In this document: piece after piece, positions 8,983 through 18,998 of the stretch | How positions within the stretch are numbered: position 1 is the first letter of the stretch | Layout of the letters: the number at the start of each line of letters is the position of its first letter | Assembly: GCA_903910445.1 (NCBI GenBank) | Contig: CAIVZR010000025.1 | Span: forward strand, 62,001 to 126,000 | DNA from: an uncultured Bacteroidota bacterium | Lineage (GTDB): Bacteria; Bacteroidota; Bacteroidia; UKL13-3 | DNA: 64,000 bases | Direction of reading: 5' to 3' | Translations under genes and position numbers: made by a program | The notes under the pieces: generated by a model | The model's input: only the letters and a program-made list of their open reading frames with translations | What the model was told of the DNA's origin: nothing | Databases searched by the model: none

Positions 8983-11313
8983 ATGAAAAAGCGCTTATTC
9001 TTTTTGCTTTTTTTGTTACCGGTTTTGATACAGGCCCAACGCAATGATTTCAGAAGCGATAGTATCAGCATATCTAAAATCAGTTTGCATATTACGCCCG
9101 ACTTGTCTACAAAAACAATGAGAGGAGAAGCCACACTTTTTATTCGAGCGAAGCTCAATAATGTGGTGCGAATGCGTCTCGATTTATTGCGTATGCAAAT
9201 CATGAAGCTGGAGTGCTCCAATTTAACTACCACCTATATTTATAATGACAGTTTAATTTTTTTAAACTTCGGAACGGCGTTAGTTAAGGATTCAACCTAT
9301 CAACTCACCATAGCATATCAAGGAACACCAATGCAGGATGCCAGTGCCTGGGGAGGCTGGTACTGGAGCGGAAACTATGCATTCAATTTGGGTGTGGGAT
9401 TTAAATCGATACCTCACAACCTTGGCAGAGCATGGTTTCCGTGCATTGATAATTTCAAAAGCAAACAAGCATTCGATATTAGTATCTCTTGTCCGCAAAA
9501 TTTAAAAGCTATAAGTAATGGTGTATTAATATCGCAAATTGATACCGGAATTTACAGCACCTATTCATATCATTTGCCACAGCCTATTCCAGCGTATTTG
9601 GCAAGTTGCAATATTGGGCCATATACCTTGCTGATGGATTCAATTACAAGTATCGACCAGCGTAAATTATATACTCGTATTGCTTGCGAGGCGAAGGACA
9701 CACAGAAAGTAGCGCTATCCTTTCAAAAATTAAAAGCAACCATCTCTCATTTTGAATCCTTATTTGGGCCGTATCCATTTGATGTGGCGGGTTATAGCTT
9801 GGTGCCATTCAATAGTGGGGCCATGGAGCATGCAACGAATATTGCCTATCCAATTTATGCGGCAGATGGCAGCTTCAATTATGAAACGTTATGGGCGCAT
9901 GAGTTATCGCATATGTGGTGGGGCGATAATATTACCTGTGCCAGTGCAGAAGAGATGTGGATTAATGAAGGCTGGGCCTCGTATTGTGAGCGATTATTTA
10001 CAGAGCATTTTTATGGAGCAGCAGCCTACCATCAGTCGATTGACAATAATCACCGGTATTGCCTTCAGTTTGCACACTTGAAAGATTCGGGATATTACGC
10101 ATTGGATAATGTACCACAAGCTTTTACGTATGGAGTACATTCGTATCAAAAGGGTTGTGATATGATTCATGGTCTGCGCTATTTAGATACAGCTTTGTTT
10201 TTCGCAGGATGCCGAAAGCTGCATGCAGAAAGAAAATTTACCGCAATTAGCACGGATACCTTATTGAGTTATTTTGGTAGTTCGGTATCAAGAACGCCTA
10301 ATTTATATTTCAAAAACAAGGATTATGTTTCGAACAAGGTAGAATCAACTATAATAACAATAAATAGTGCTACCAGTACCGATTATCATACAAAGATTGC
10401 GACATACTCGATCTATCCTTATTTAGGCTATAAATTCCCTATTCAAATTGATTATTTGGATAGTTTAAATCAGCATCAACAGTTGGTAAGCAACTTAGCT
10501 TCACCGAGCGGGTACTATGGTACCGCAACATTATCACATCCCAATTTTCGTATGTTTTTTGATATGCAGAATTTAATTCCCGATGCAAATACTTCTCAGT
10601 ACTATTGGATAAAAAATACAGGCTCGGTAAATTATGACAATGAAATATGCAATGTGGTGGTGAGTCAGGTGACTGATTCGGCCATGCTATACATCAATCG
10701 AAGCTGGGATTTTACCAATGGCAGTTCCACAAAAACGGGCATACAGGCCAATACGAGGGGCTTCTGGACGGTGGATGGATTGCAATTTCAAAAGCTAAAA
10801 GGGAGTATTCGATTTCATTATCAAGGCGGTGCGCCAACTAGTTTCAGTGGGTTGGAGTCGGTTGATTATGGATTTATTACGAAGAGTGAAGATAGCCTGG
10901 TATTGCTTTATCGTGAAAAGTATTTGGACGATTGGCAGTTGGTAACCAATGCAGTTAAGAGTGCTGGTACATTGACCGATAAGAAAGGAAGTTTTTTAGT
11001 GAATGAAATAAAACGAGGGCAATATTGTATTGGGCAGTATAACTATCAAAAAACAGGGCTGGCGAATTCATTGGTAGAAAATACTATTAAAGTATACCCT
11101 AACCCATCACAAGGCATGCTCAGTGTGGATTTCGAGGCGGGAGCAGGAGTGGGAATTTTGGAGTTAATTGACCTACACGGACAGATTGTATTTAATCAAC
11201 AGTTGAATGACGAAAAAAACAGCATATCAACTACATCAATTGCCAAAGGGATTTACGTTCTTCGCCTACAGAATGCCGAACAGGTATTTTACAAAAAAAT
11301 TATTATTGATTAA
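8983..11313 (+). CDS. M1-family zinc aminopeptidase with T9SS sorting domain
   Basis: This is a secreted gluzincin aminopeptidase. After a Sec signal peptide (MKKRLFFLLFLLPVLIQAQ) comes the N-terminal M1 domain, the exopeptidase signature SGAMEHATN, and the zinc site HELSHMWWGD with His306, Glu307 and His310, completed by Glu329 in WINEGWASY. The last 80 or so residues form a type A T9SS sorting domain (IKVYPNPSQGMLSV... AKGIYVLRLQN... KKIIID), so the enzyme is probably exported across the outer membrane and anchored or released. Its 776 residues exceed a minimal M1 enzyme because of the added tail. Its stop overlaps the start of the next gene by one base. Confidence 0.93.
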   Translation: MKKRLFFLLFLLPVLIQAQRNDFRSDSISISKISLHITPDLSTKTMRGEATLFIRAKLNNVVRMRLDLLRMQIMKLECSNLTTTYIYNDSLIFLNFGTALVKDSTYQLTIAYQGTPMQDASAWGGWYWSGNYAFNLGVGFKSIPHNLGRAWFPCIDNFKSKQAFDISISCPQNLKAISNGVLISQIDTGIYSTYSYHLPQPIPAYLASCNIGPYTLLMDSITSIDQRKLYTRIACEAKDTQKVALSFQKLKATISHFESLFGPYPFDVAGYSLVPFNSGAMEHATNIAYPIYAADGSFNYETLWAHELSHMWWGDNITCASAEEMWINEGWASYCERLFTEHFYGAAAYHQSIDNNHRYCLQFAHLKDSGYYALDNVPQAFTYGVHSYQKGCDMIHGLRYLDTALFFAGCRKLHAERKFTAISTDTLLSYFGSSVSRTPNLYFKNKDYVSNKVESTIITINSATSTDYHTKIATYSIYPYLGYKFPIQIDYLDSLNQHQQLVSNLASPSGYYGTATLSHPNFRMFFDMQNLIPDANTSQYYWIKNTGSVNYDNEICNVVVSQVTDSAMLYINRSWDFTNGSSTKTGIQANTRGFWTVDGLQFQKLKGSIRFHYQGGAPTSFSGLESVDYGFITKSEDSLVLLYREKYLDDWQLVTNAVKSAGTLTDKKGSFLVNEIKRGQYCIGQYNYQKTGLANSLVENTIKVYPNPSQGMLSVDFEAGAGVGILELIDLHGQIVFNQQLNDEKNSISTTSIAKGIYVLRLQNAEQVFYKKIIID

Positions 11314-12203
11314 TGGCTAAAAAAACATTTTGGTTGCTGATACTTTCAGCAAATACATTACTTGCACAGCTTCCTCAAACGCAGATATTTTATTTGCCAA
11401 TGAAGTATGATACCGCAGGGAGTAAATTCACCTTTGGAGAAATGACTCGTATCAGCAAGAAGAAGGGCTATAATAACCAACCCTCTTTTGCTCCTGATGG
11501 GAAGAGTATCTATTTTGTAACTTTTGTTGATTCGACGAATACTGATATTGTGAATTATAATTTAAAGAAAAAGGTAATCACACAATTCACCCATACAACA
11601 CAAAACGAGTATTCACCCATGGTTACGCCGGATGGGAAATATGTAAGCTGTGTGCGGGGTGATGCCCAACAGGTTTGGAAGTATAAAATATCTGACCCTA
11701 GTAAAAGTACCCGAGTAATTCAAAATTTTGATAGTGTGGGATACTATACTTGGTTAAATAATAATACCATTATTTCGAATGTACTGCCCGACCCCTTTGC
11801 CTTGTATGCCAATGTATTGGTGAACGATACGAACATTCGCTTGTATATGGGAATTGGGCGATGCTTACAAACTATTAAAGATGAGAATACTGTTTTGTAT
11901 GTGCAGAAAAGAGATTCTACAGATTGGTATATAAATGCATTGGAGCTCAACGATAATGAACAACCACATCTATATTTTATTACTAAATGTATTCCTGAGG
12001 AGGAAGATTTTGCATTGCTAAAAGATGGCACTTTATTAATGTTCAGTAAGAAAAATCTGTATAAGATGAATATGATAAAGGACTTCCGATGGAGTTTAGT
12101 GGCGAGTTTTGAAGATGCACCTGTCGACGGATTTTATAGAATGGCGGTAGCTCCCGATCAAAGTGCTATTGCTATAGTAGGTTATAAGGGCAGGAAGCCA
12201 TAA
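11313..12203 (+). CDS. TolB/PD40-type beta-propeller protein, exported
   Basis: The 296-residue protein has a signal peptide (FWLLILSANTLLAQ) and repeats typical of PD40/WD40-like propeller blades, the clearest being KKGYNNQPSFAPDGKSIYFV at about residues 50-69, followed by NEYSPMVTPDGKYVSCV and MAVAPDQSAIAIVG. Such propellers usually mediate protein or carbohydrate binding in the periplasm; no catalytic motif is visible. Its ATG overlaps the aminopeptidase stop (TAATG), so it is translationally coupled and probably works with that secreted enzyme. Exact function is unknown. Confidence 0.8.
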   Translation: MAKKTFWLLILSANTLLAQLPQTQIFYLPMKYDTAGSKFTFGEMTRISKKKGYNNQPSFAPDGKSIYFVTFVDSTNTDIVNYNLKKKVITQFTHTTQNEYSPMVTPDGKYVSCVRGDAQQVWKYKISDPSKSTRVIQNFDSVGYYTWLNNNTIISNVLPDPFALYANVLVNDTNIRLYMGIGRCLQTIKDENTVLYVQKRDSTDWYINALELNDNEQPHLYFITKCIPEEEDFALLKDGTLLMFSKKNLYKMNMIKDFRWSLVASFEDAPVDGFYRMAVAPDQSAIAIVGYKGRKP

Positions 12204-12250
12204 GTAGTAATATTATAGAATTATTAAACCACTAATATACATTATTCGTT

Positions 12251-12895
12251 TTGAGTCGTAAGAAATTAAGAAGATTTGAGGAGATGAAATCATTCTCCAA
12301 TACATTCGAGTATCCGGTGGAGATGAAGGGGAAGTGGCATTCGCAGGTGTTTATGAATGATGCTCCCATTGTGCTGGAATTGGGTTGCGGGCGTGGTGAA
12401 TATACTGTAGGGCTTTCTGAAATGTTTCCTGAAAAGAATTTTATTGGTGTTGATTTGAAGGGCTCCAGATTATGGAAAGGCGCGAAGATTTGTGCCTTGG
12501 CTAATAGAATGAATGCAGCTTTTATACGTTCACGCATTGAGCTCATTGAAAACTATTTTGAAGCAGGAGAGGTATCTGAAATCTGGATTACTTTTCCAGA
12601 TCCTCAGCCCAAGGATAAGTGGGAGAAAAAAAGGCTCACCTCTGGTGATTATTTGGCCTTATATAAACGCTTACTCAAACAAGGTGGATTGATGCATTTA
12701 AAGACAGATAATACCTTTCTGTATCAGTATACTTTTGAGTTGCTAACCACGATGAAGACACCCATTGAATTTCATCACGACGATATCTATACCATGCCTG
12801 ATATTGAAAAGGCACTCACCATTGAAACCACCTACGAGCGCAAGTTTAAGGCTCTGGGTGAAACGATTAAATACATCCGTTTTAAATTAGTTTAG
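12251..12895 (+). CDS. trmB: tRNA (guanine-N7-)-methyltransferase TrmB
   Basis: TrmB makes m7G46 in tRNA from SAM. The SAM-binding motif VLELGCGRGEYTVGLSEMFP is at about residues 40-59, ENFIGVDLKGSRLWKGAK follows, and the TrmB hallmark WITFPDPQPKDKWEKKRLTS is at about 112-131. The TTG start at 12251 is preferred over an internal ATG at 12284 because MSRKKLRRFEE matches the basic N-terminus of the family. At 214 residues it is full length. It converges on the T9SS gene at 13030 and shares the hairpin terminator between them. Confidence 0.94.
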   Translation: MSRKKLRRFEEMKSFSNTFEYPVEMKGKWHSQVFMNDAPIVLELGCGRGEYTVGLSEMFPEKNFIGVDLKGSRLWKGAKICALANRMNAAFIRSRIELIENYFEAGEVSEIWITFPDPQPKDKWEKKRLTSGDYLALYKRLLKQGGLMHLKTDNTFLYQYTFELLTTMKTPIEFHHDDIYTMPDIEKALTIETTYERKFKALGETIKYIRFKLV

Positions 12896-12975
12896 TTCTT
12901 ATAGGCAATCTTGGTTTGAATAATCCACTCAATCGAGTGTTAATATATCTAATAACAAAAAAAAGTATCATGCAT

Positions 12976-13008
12976 AAAAAAGCCGCTTCAAATTGAAGCG
13001 GCTTTTTT
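12976..13008. terminator. Bidirectional intrinsic terminator
   Basis: A-tract, a near-perfect inverted repeat AGCCGCTTC / GAAGCGGCT with a 5-base loop, and a T-tract. Read from either strand it gives a GC-rich stem followed by U residues, so it can end both trmB (plus) and the T9SS gene (minus). Confidence 0.9.
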
Positions 13009-13029
13009 AGTGAATTTATATTTTACAAA

Positions 13030-14334
13030 TTATTTAGCAACAGTGAATTTAACTGTTTGAACAGCTCCGTCAACATAGATGTTAGCGAAGTAAATTCCGT
13101 TAGCCAATTCAGAAATGTTGATAGCTTGTGATTGAGTTCCAATATCAGTTTTACCAACATTTACATTAGAAATTTTCTTTCCTAAAATGTTAACGATTTC
13201 GATTGAAACGTTAGCCGATTTAGTCAATTTGTATTCTACTGTTACAGTTGAAGCACCGTTTGAAGGATTAGGATAAACTTGAACATCAGATAAGAATTGC
13301 TTTGCTGCTGCATTAATACCTACGTTAGTTGAAGTAATTCTCATGTTTACATCTGGAACGTAGTGAGTATTGTAAGCATTACCACTGATGAAAGTTCCAG
13401 CCCATGATCCAGCTGCTGCGGTATTGTAACGCAAGTCAGTGAATACGATCAAACCATTGTTATAAACACGGTTGTAAGTTGGATCAGCAGTAGTTGATTG
13501 ATCGTAACCAGAGGTTTCAGTAGCCATAAACATACGGCACTCATTCAATTTGTTTTTTACAGGGAACAAAGTAGGATCGAAATCAGCATTCATGGTGTCA
13601 CCGAAAGCATAAGTTTGACCTGATTTGTATTTGTAAGAAACCATTCCTTGTCCACCAGCAGGGATGCTCAATGGTGGGTTAAGAACTGCGAATTTAATTT
13701 TTGAACCTGTAGCAGTATCTGCAGCAGTTAAAGGAACTTTAATTGTTTTGTATGGAGTTTTACCCAAGTTAGTTAGGTAATCATAATCTAAAGTAACCAA
13801 TACTACCTTATTAGTAACTAAAGAGTAATATTTAGCAGCAGCTTGAGCATACACTTGAATAATCAAGGTATCAACAATGTTTGCATTTGGATTGTGACGA
13901 CGGTATCCGTATGCAACTGCGATAGAGTCCATAGTATATTTTGTGAAACGTCCGCTTTGGAAAGGTGCTCCGTTGAAGCAATCTCCGCGAGGGTCGGTTA
14001 CCATACCAAACATATGATTGCCGATGAAGTCTCCTGAGACAACACCAGTTGTTGAGTTTTTTCTCAATGTTTGAACAGTTGAATCGTCAAACATATTCCA
14101 GTAGTAAGTTGTAGTTGTACCTAAGCCAGATGATTCTAATGCATCTAGGTAATTGTACCATCCCCCGTCGGTAGCATTGGTTTTATTGTAAGCGTGTTGT
14201 TTGAAGTAGCTTTTAGATTGAATTAATGATTGTTTTTCTGCATCAGACAATGTGTTGCCTGTAGGTCCAGTAAGGTTTTGGGCAAACGATTGAATGCTGA
14301 TTGCAGCTAGAATAAATGTAAAAATACGTTTCAT
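13030..14334 (-). CDS. T9SS type A sorting-domain protein, unknown function
   Basis: A secreted 434-residue protein with signal peptide MKRIFTFILAAISIQSFAQ and a C-terminal T9SS sorting domain starting near VQVYPNPSNGASTVTVEYKL and ending KFTVAK. The start is placed at 14334 because the signal peptide begins there; the frame is open ten residues further upstream. The central roughly 320 residues are rich in Thr, Asn, Gly and Tyr and show no motif I recognise; they look like beta-sandwich material. It is monocistronic between its own terminator and ispG, and its A-rich upstream region (14335-14420) may hold a strong promoter. Confidence 0.8.
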   Translation of the reverse strand: MKRIFTFILAAISIQSFAQNLTGPTGNTLSDAEKQSLIQSKSYFKQHAYNKTNATDGGWYNYLDALESSGLGTTTTYYWNMFDDSTVQTLRKNSTTGVVSGDFIGNHMFGMVTDPRGDCFNGAPFQSGRFTKYTMDSIAVAYGYRRHNPNANIVDTLIIQVYAQAAAKYYSLVTNKVVLVTLDYDYLTNLGKTPYKTIKVPLTAADTATGSKIKFAVLNPPLSIPAGGQGMVSYKYKSGQTYAFGDTMNADFDPTLFPVKNKLNECRMFMATETSGYDQSTTADPTYNRVYNNGLIVFTDLRYNTAAAGSWAGTFISGNAYNTHYVPDVNMRITSTNVGINAAAKQFLSDVQVYPNPSNGASTVTVEYKLTKSANVSIEIVNILGKKISNVNVGKTDIGTQSQAINISELANGIYFANIYVDGAVQTVKFTVAK

Positions 14335-14506
14335 GATAATTGGTAGTTTGAAATTTGTATGCAATAATAATTAAAAAATATAATAAACGCTTGTTATTAG
14401 CTCTTAAACGAAAAAAAAGGATGGAGGGTTGCTTGGTGACACAATTTTGACAATTGGGTACGCAAATGCTTGATTTTCCATGGTTCCCACCTCCTTTTGG
14501 GGATAT

Positions 14507-16402
14507 TTACGCAAGCGCTTTTTCGGTCCAGTTTCCATCTTCGGAGATCAATTTAATCAACTCATCCACGGCAGTTTCTTTATTGATTCCTTTTTTCATC
14601 ACTTCTTTACCTTTATAGAGTGTGATTTTCCCTACTCCGCTTCCAACATAGCCATAATCGGCATCGGCCATTTCACCTGGTCCATTAACGATGCAACCCA
14701 TGATTGCAATCTTGATTCCTTTCAAATGGTCGGTACGGGAGCGAATGAGGGCGGTAGTTTCTTGTAAATCGAAGAGCGTCCGGCCGCAACTTGGGCAACT
14801 GATATATTCTGTTTTGCTGATTCGGGTGCGTGTAGCTTGTAAAATGCCAAAAGCGATGCTATTAATTTTGTTTAGAGATAAATTTGAAGAATAGAGCATC
14901 AGGCCTTCTCCAAAACCATCGATAAACAAGCCACCACAATCGATGCCTGCATGCACGGTGAATTGCTCTTCGGTGGTGTTCTCATAATTACGCATCATAA
15001 TTACCGGGAGTTTACAGCCAATTTTATTCATCACCACAAACATAAATTTCATGGGCATCATGCAGAGCTCGCTTTCAACATAAAGAACAATCACCACGTT
15101 ATTGAATTGCTTCAACATATCGATGGCTTCTACATCACCCACACTCACACCTACGAAGTTTAATTCTGGGTGTCGTGGGTTTTCTAAGAATGCTTTCACA
15201 CTTGAATATAGCGGATATCCTGATTTATTTGCTTGCTCGCTGAGCAGCCATGCTTCAATATTATAGATGGCTTTGAGGCCATTCGGAAGCATAAATGGGA
15301 TGATAGTATTTCCTGTATAAACATAATCGACACCCATATCACTCATATGCCATTTATCGAGCGATGCATCATAGGTATGCCCCACTTGTAGCAAGTCGAA
15401 TTCCGTAATCGCTTTTAAATGCGCTAAATGAGCAATAACGCGTGGTACATTATCACCTCCGAAATTTTGAATTTCAATGGCTTTGCGTCTTACATATTCG
15501 TAAGGACTATATTCTTCGAAAGGCTTGAGGTCGATTAAATATTGATCGGGAGCATTAGCATATCTGTCGGCCAGGATGCGAGCAACGGGCACTTCAAACT
15601 CAGGGTCTTCGGTGAGTGATACACGAATGGTATCGCCAATACCTTCTTCCATAAGCGTTCCAATACCGATAGCACTTTTGATACGGCCATCTTCACCATC
15701 CCCCGCTTCGGTTACACCTAAATGCAAAGGGTAATGCATGTCTTCGGCATCCATCTTTTTTACCAACAACCGGTAGGCGTGAATCATCACCTGAGGGTTA
15801 CTGCTTTTCATGCTCACTACAATTTGATGGAAGTCTTGTTCTCGGCAGATTCGAATAAATTCCAACGCACTTTCCACCATGCCAATGGCGGTATCGCCAT
15901 AGCGACTCATGATACGATCGCTTAGGCTACCGTGGTTGGTGCCAATACGTATGGCAGTATTATTTTGTTTGCACAATTCGATGAGCGGAGTGAAGCGAGC
16001 ATGAATGCGTTCAAGTTCTTCATTATATTCTTCGTCCGTGTATTCTATCGTTTCAAATTTCTTTTTATCGACGTAGTTACCAGGGTTCACCCGCACCTTT
16101 TCAACGATACTTGCCGCAGCCTCCGCAGCATTGGGGGTAAAATGAATATCAGCAACCAAAGGCGTTTGATAGCCTTTTTCGCGTAATAAATTTTTGATAT
16201 TCAATAAATTTTTCGCTTCATTGATACTCGGTGCGGTGAGTCGAACCAGTTCGCAACCAGCGTCAATCATACGAATTGACTGTGCCACACTGCCTTCCGT
16301 ATCCATGGTATCGGTGGTGGTCATACTTTGAATTCGAACGGGGAAATTACTTCCCATTTTCAGGTTACCTATGGTAACATCAACGGTTTCTCTACGTTTC
16401 AT
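14507..16402 (-). CDS. ispG: 4-hydroxy-3-methylbut-2-en-1-yl diphosphate synthase IspG, long form
   Basis: IspG is the [4Fe-4S] enzyme of the non-mevalonate isoprenoid pathway that reduces MEcPP to HMBPP. The N-terminal TIM barrel is evident (IQSMTTTDTMD, LVADIHFTPNAAEAA, IRIGTNHGSLSDRI). The cluster ligands are Cys536 and Cys539 in SCPSCGRTLF, Cys570 in GCIVNGPGE, and probably Glu577. At 631 residues it is the long type with a large insertion (roughly residues 290-470) between barrel and Fe-S domain, as known in Bacteroidota, Chlamydiae and plants. It is monocistronic, on the minus strand, 92 bp from its neighbour gene. Confidence 0.96.
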   Translation of the reverse strand: MKRRETVDVTIGNLKMGSNFPVRIQSMTTTDTMDTEGSVAQSIRMIDAGCELVRLTAPSINEAKNLLNIKNLLREKGYQTPLVADIHFTPNAAEAAASIVEKVRVNPGNYVDKKKFETIEYTDEEYNEELERIHARFTPLIELCKQNNTAIRIGTNHGSLSDRIMSRYGDTAIGMVESALEFIRICREQDFHQIVVSMKSSNPQVMIHAYRLLVKKMDAEDMHYPLHLGVTEAGDGEDGRIKSAIGIGTLMEEGIGDTIRVSLTEDPEFEVPVARILADRYANAPDQYLIDLKPFEEYSPYEYVRRKAIEIQNFGGDNVPRVIAHLAHLKAITEFDLLQVGHTYDASLDKWHMSDMGVDYVYTGNTIIPFMLPNGLKAIYNIEAWLLSEQANKSGYPLYSSVKAFLENPRHPELNFVGVSVGDVEAIDMLKQFNNVVIVLYVESELCMMPMKFMFVVMNKIGCKLPVIMMRNYENTTEEQFTVHAGIDCGGLFIDGFGEGLMLYSSNLSLNKINSIAFGILQATRTRISKTEYISCPSCGRTLFDLQETTALIRSRTDHLKGIKIAIMGCIVNGPGEMADADYGYVGSGVGKITLYKGKEVMKKGINKETAVDELIKLISEDGNWTEKALA

Positions 16403-16494
16403 AAAGGATGCAAATTTAGAGAATATGTAGCAGTAAAATTCTACGAAGGGATGCTTTATTTGAGAATGATAATGATTTGATTAAATCATATTTG

Positions 16495-17796
16495 TTATTC
16501 GTTCGCCTTCTCTTTTACCAATGCCACAAAGCGGTTAATTTCTTCAATAGAATTGTAAATATGTGTGGAGATGCGAATGCAGTTGACCCCATTCTCGGGA
16601 ACTACACGTACTCTAAACCCTGCATTTCCGGCAGCAGTCTGAAATTTAGCATATTCCATGTTTTTAAGTTTGAAAGCAATCACTGCCCCGCGAGAACGCT
16701 CTTCTTCGCTGGTAAGCATTTGTAAATTGGGACTATTTAATTTTAGCAATTCCTTTTGAAGATGGCTTGCTAAATATTTTACACGTGCCTCAACCACAGG
16801 CATGGTAAGTGTTTCGAAGAATTTGATGGCAGCGTTCACACCGATCCATAAGGCGCCATTCTGTGTGCCATAATCATAACGATGGGCGGTATTCGCATAT
16901 CCTTTGATGGTCGGAGCAGGAGGTTCAACAATATTCCAGCCACTATCACTGCCAGCGCCTACGAAGTATGGTTGCACTTTATCGAGGGCTTCTTTTTTAA
17001 TATAAAGGAAGGCGGTGCCTTTGGGGCCGCATAGCCATTTATGACAGCAACTAGCATAATAGTCGCATCCGAGATCATGCAAATCTAAATCGAGCATTCC
17101 GGTGCCATGTGCTCCATCAACAAACACTTGGATATTGTGCTCTTTGGCGAGTGCAATGATTTCTTTGATGGGTTGAATTTGTCCAATGGTACAGACGATA
17201 TGTGGCACAGCAATCACCTTCGTTTTTGAGGTAATTTTCTTTTTTAAATTTGAAAGTGTTGACTCCGCATCGTTACCCAGTTCGAAAAAATTTACAGTAA
17301 GGCCATCCACTTTGGCGCGATTCAGCCAGGGAAGGGCGCCTCCCACATGCTCATGATTGGTAACTAATATTTCATCCCCCTTCTTTAAATTCAATCCCCA
17401 GCAAATGATATTGATACCTTCGGTTACATTATGTGTTAAACAAATTTCATCTTCAGTAGCATGTACAAAATGAGCAAGCAATTTCCTGCTCTCTTCCCAT
17501 CCTCCATAATCGGCCGTGGTATCAACTTGCAACATCTTTTGATACACCGCATCGATAACAGGGTAGGGTGAAGGTCCCATGGTTCCATTATTGAAATATA
17601 TCTTACTCGATTGCAATGGAAATTGTTGACGAAGCATTTTCCAGAACGCTTCATCGTCAACAGCAATATTTGTAGGGTTGCTAATTTTTAATGGGGGTGC
17701 ACCTGGAGCGGCATTGCCAAAGGAAGTTAAAGGTACGAGACTTAGTGCGCCGAGTTGTGCTGCATCTTTTAGGAATTTTCTTCTATTAGTGCCCAT
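16495..17796 (-). CDS. Exported class V aminotransferase-fold PLP enzyme (isopenicillin N epimerase-like)
   Basis: A 433-residue PLP enzyme of the class V aminotransferase / cysteine desulfurase superfamily. The PLP lysine is in SCCHKWLCGPKGTAF near residue 250, preceded by the cofactor Asp in VFVDGAHGTG. The N-terminus NRRKFLKDAAQLGALSLVPL matches a twin-arginine (Tat) signal (S/T-R-R-x-F-L-K), consistent with a folded, cofactor-loaded enzyme exported to the periplasm. Relatives include isopenicillin N epimerase-like proteins, whose true substrates in these bacteria are unknown. The cysteine desulfurase Cys loop is not evident. It is monocistronic and divergent from anmK. Confidence 0.85.
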   Translation of the reverse strand: MGTNRRKFLKDAAQLGALSLVPLTSFGNAAPGAPPLKISNPTNIAVDDEAFWKMLRQQFPLQSSKIYFNNGTMGPSPYPVIDAVYQKMLQVDTTADYGGWEESRKLLAHFVHATEDEICLTHNVTEGINIICWGLNLKKGDEILVTNHEHVGGALPWLNRAKVDGLTVNFFELGNDAESTLSNLKKKITSKTKVIAVPHIVCTIGQIQPIKEIIALAKEHNIQVFVDGAHGTGMLDLDLHDLGCDYYASCCHKWLCGPKGTAFLYIKKEALDKVQPYFVGAGSDSGWNIVEPPAPTIKGYANTAHRYDYGTQNGALWIGVNAAIKFFETLTMPVVEARVKYLASHLQKELLKLNSPNLQMLTSEEERSRGAVIAFKLKNMEYAKFQTAAGNAGFRVRVVPENGVNCIRISTHIYNSIEEINRFVALVKEKANE

Positions 17797-17899
17797 TTTA
17801 TTTTGGTTTTTTGATTGATGAAATTATAATGATTCGGCGTTAAAAGTTTATTTCCTTTGCAGTAGATTTTGAACTTCAACATCACAAACATAATAAATT

Positions 17900-18973
17900 A
17901 TGCAACATTTTAATGCAATCGGATTGATGAGTGGATCATCTTTGGATGGAGTAGATTTGTGTTATGTTGAGTTTAAGAATCTTGAAGGTCGATGGAAGTA
18001 CTCCAATATCCTTGGCGAAACCATTGCCTATAGCGAATCGTGGAAGCATCGATTGCTTCATGCATCCAAAGATAATGCAGAAGTTTTTTGTAAAACACAT
18101 GTCGATTATGGCCATTATTTAGGGAATATTGTAAAGGGATTTATTTCAAAGAATTTATTGAAAGTTGATTTTATTGCTTCCCACGGACATACCATTTTTC
18201 ATCAACCCAATAATAGATTCACCACACAAATTGGTGATGGCGCAAGCATCTATGCCATCACGGGAATAAAAACCATCAGCGATTTTCGGAATGTTGATAT
18301 CGCTTTGGGTGGTCAAGGTGCACCCTTAGTGCCAATAGGCGATCGTGATTTATTTGATGGATATTCGGTGTTTTTAAATTTAGGAGGCATTGCCAATATG
18401 AGTGTTCAAGACGCTTCTGGGGTAGTGAGTGCATTCGATATTTCTCCATGCAATATGCCATTGAACATGTTATGTGAGAAATATTTTGGAGAGAGTTATG
18501 ATAAAGATGGTCATCATGCCATGCAAGGAAAACTCGATGCGCCATTATTAAATACGTTACAGCAATTGAATTATTTTGGCTTGCAACCACCGAAATCACT
18601 GGGACGTGAGTTTATGATACGTGAATATTATCCGATAGTTGATAGTGCCCTATGTTCGCCAGAAGATAAATTATTTACCGTGGTAACCCATCTGTCGGTT
18701 GAAATAAGTAAAGCCATAAATAAATTTTCATCAACACAGGAAACGAAAAATATTTTAGCCACTGGAGGTGGCGTTTATAATTCATTCTTGTTGGCCTCAA
18801 TTCAAAACTTGTGCAATTATCCAATTACAGTCCCATCGCCCGAAATTATTGAGTTTAAAGAAGCCTTGATATTTGCCTATTTGGGCTTGCTGCGCGTGAA
18901 TGAGAAGGTGAATGCATTATCGAGTGTAACTGCAGCTTCCCGTGATAATATCGGCGGAGCAATATGGGGTTAG
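17900..18973 (+). CDS. anmK: Anhydro-N-acetylmuramic acid kinase
   Basis: AnmK phosphorylates and opens 1,6-anhydro-MurNAc to MurNAc-6-P in peptidoglycan recycling. The ATP-binding motif IGLMSGSSLDGVD is at residues 7-19, FIASHGHTIFHQP and TQIGDGASIYAITGIKTISDFR follow, and GGQGAPLVPIGD and FLNLGGIANMS complete the family pattern, with ATGGGVYN near the end. At 357 residues it is full length. It converges on the MFS gene, whose stop is 25 bp away. MurQ was not seen in this window. Confidence 0.95.
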   Translation: MQHFNAIGLMSGSSLDGVDLCYVEFKNLEGRWKYSNILGETIAYSESWKHRLLHASKDNAEVFCKTHVDYGHYLGNIVKGFISKNLLKVDFIASHGHTIFHQPNNRFTTQIGDGASIYAITGIKTISDFRNVDIALGGQGAPLVPIGDRDLFDGYSVFLNLGGIANMSVQDASGVVSAFDISPCNMPLNMLCEKYFGESYDKDGHHAMQGKLDAPLLNTLQQLNYFGLQPPKSLGREFMIREYYPIVDSALCSPEDKLFTVVTHLSVEISKAINKFSSTQETKNILATGGGVYNSFLLASIQNLCNYPITVPSPEIIEFKEALIFAYLGLLRVNEKVNALSSVTAASRDNIGGAIWG

Positions 18974-18998
18974 CTTTCAGCCTCCCCAATAATATTAA

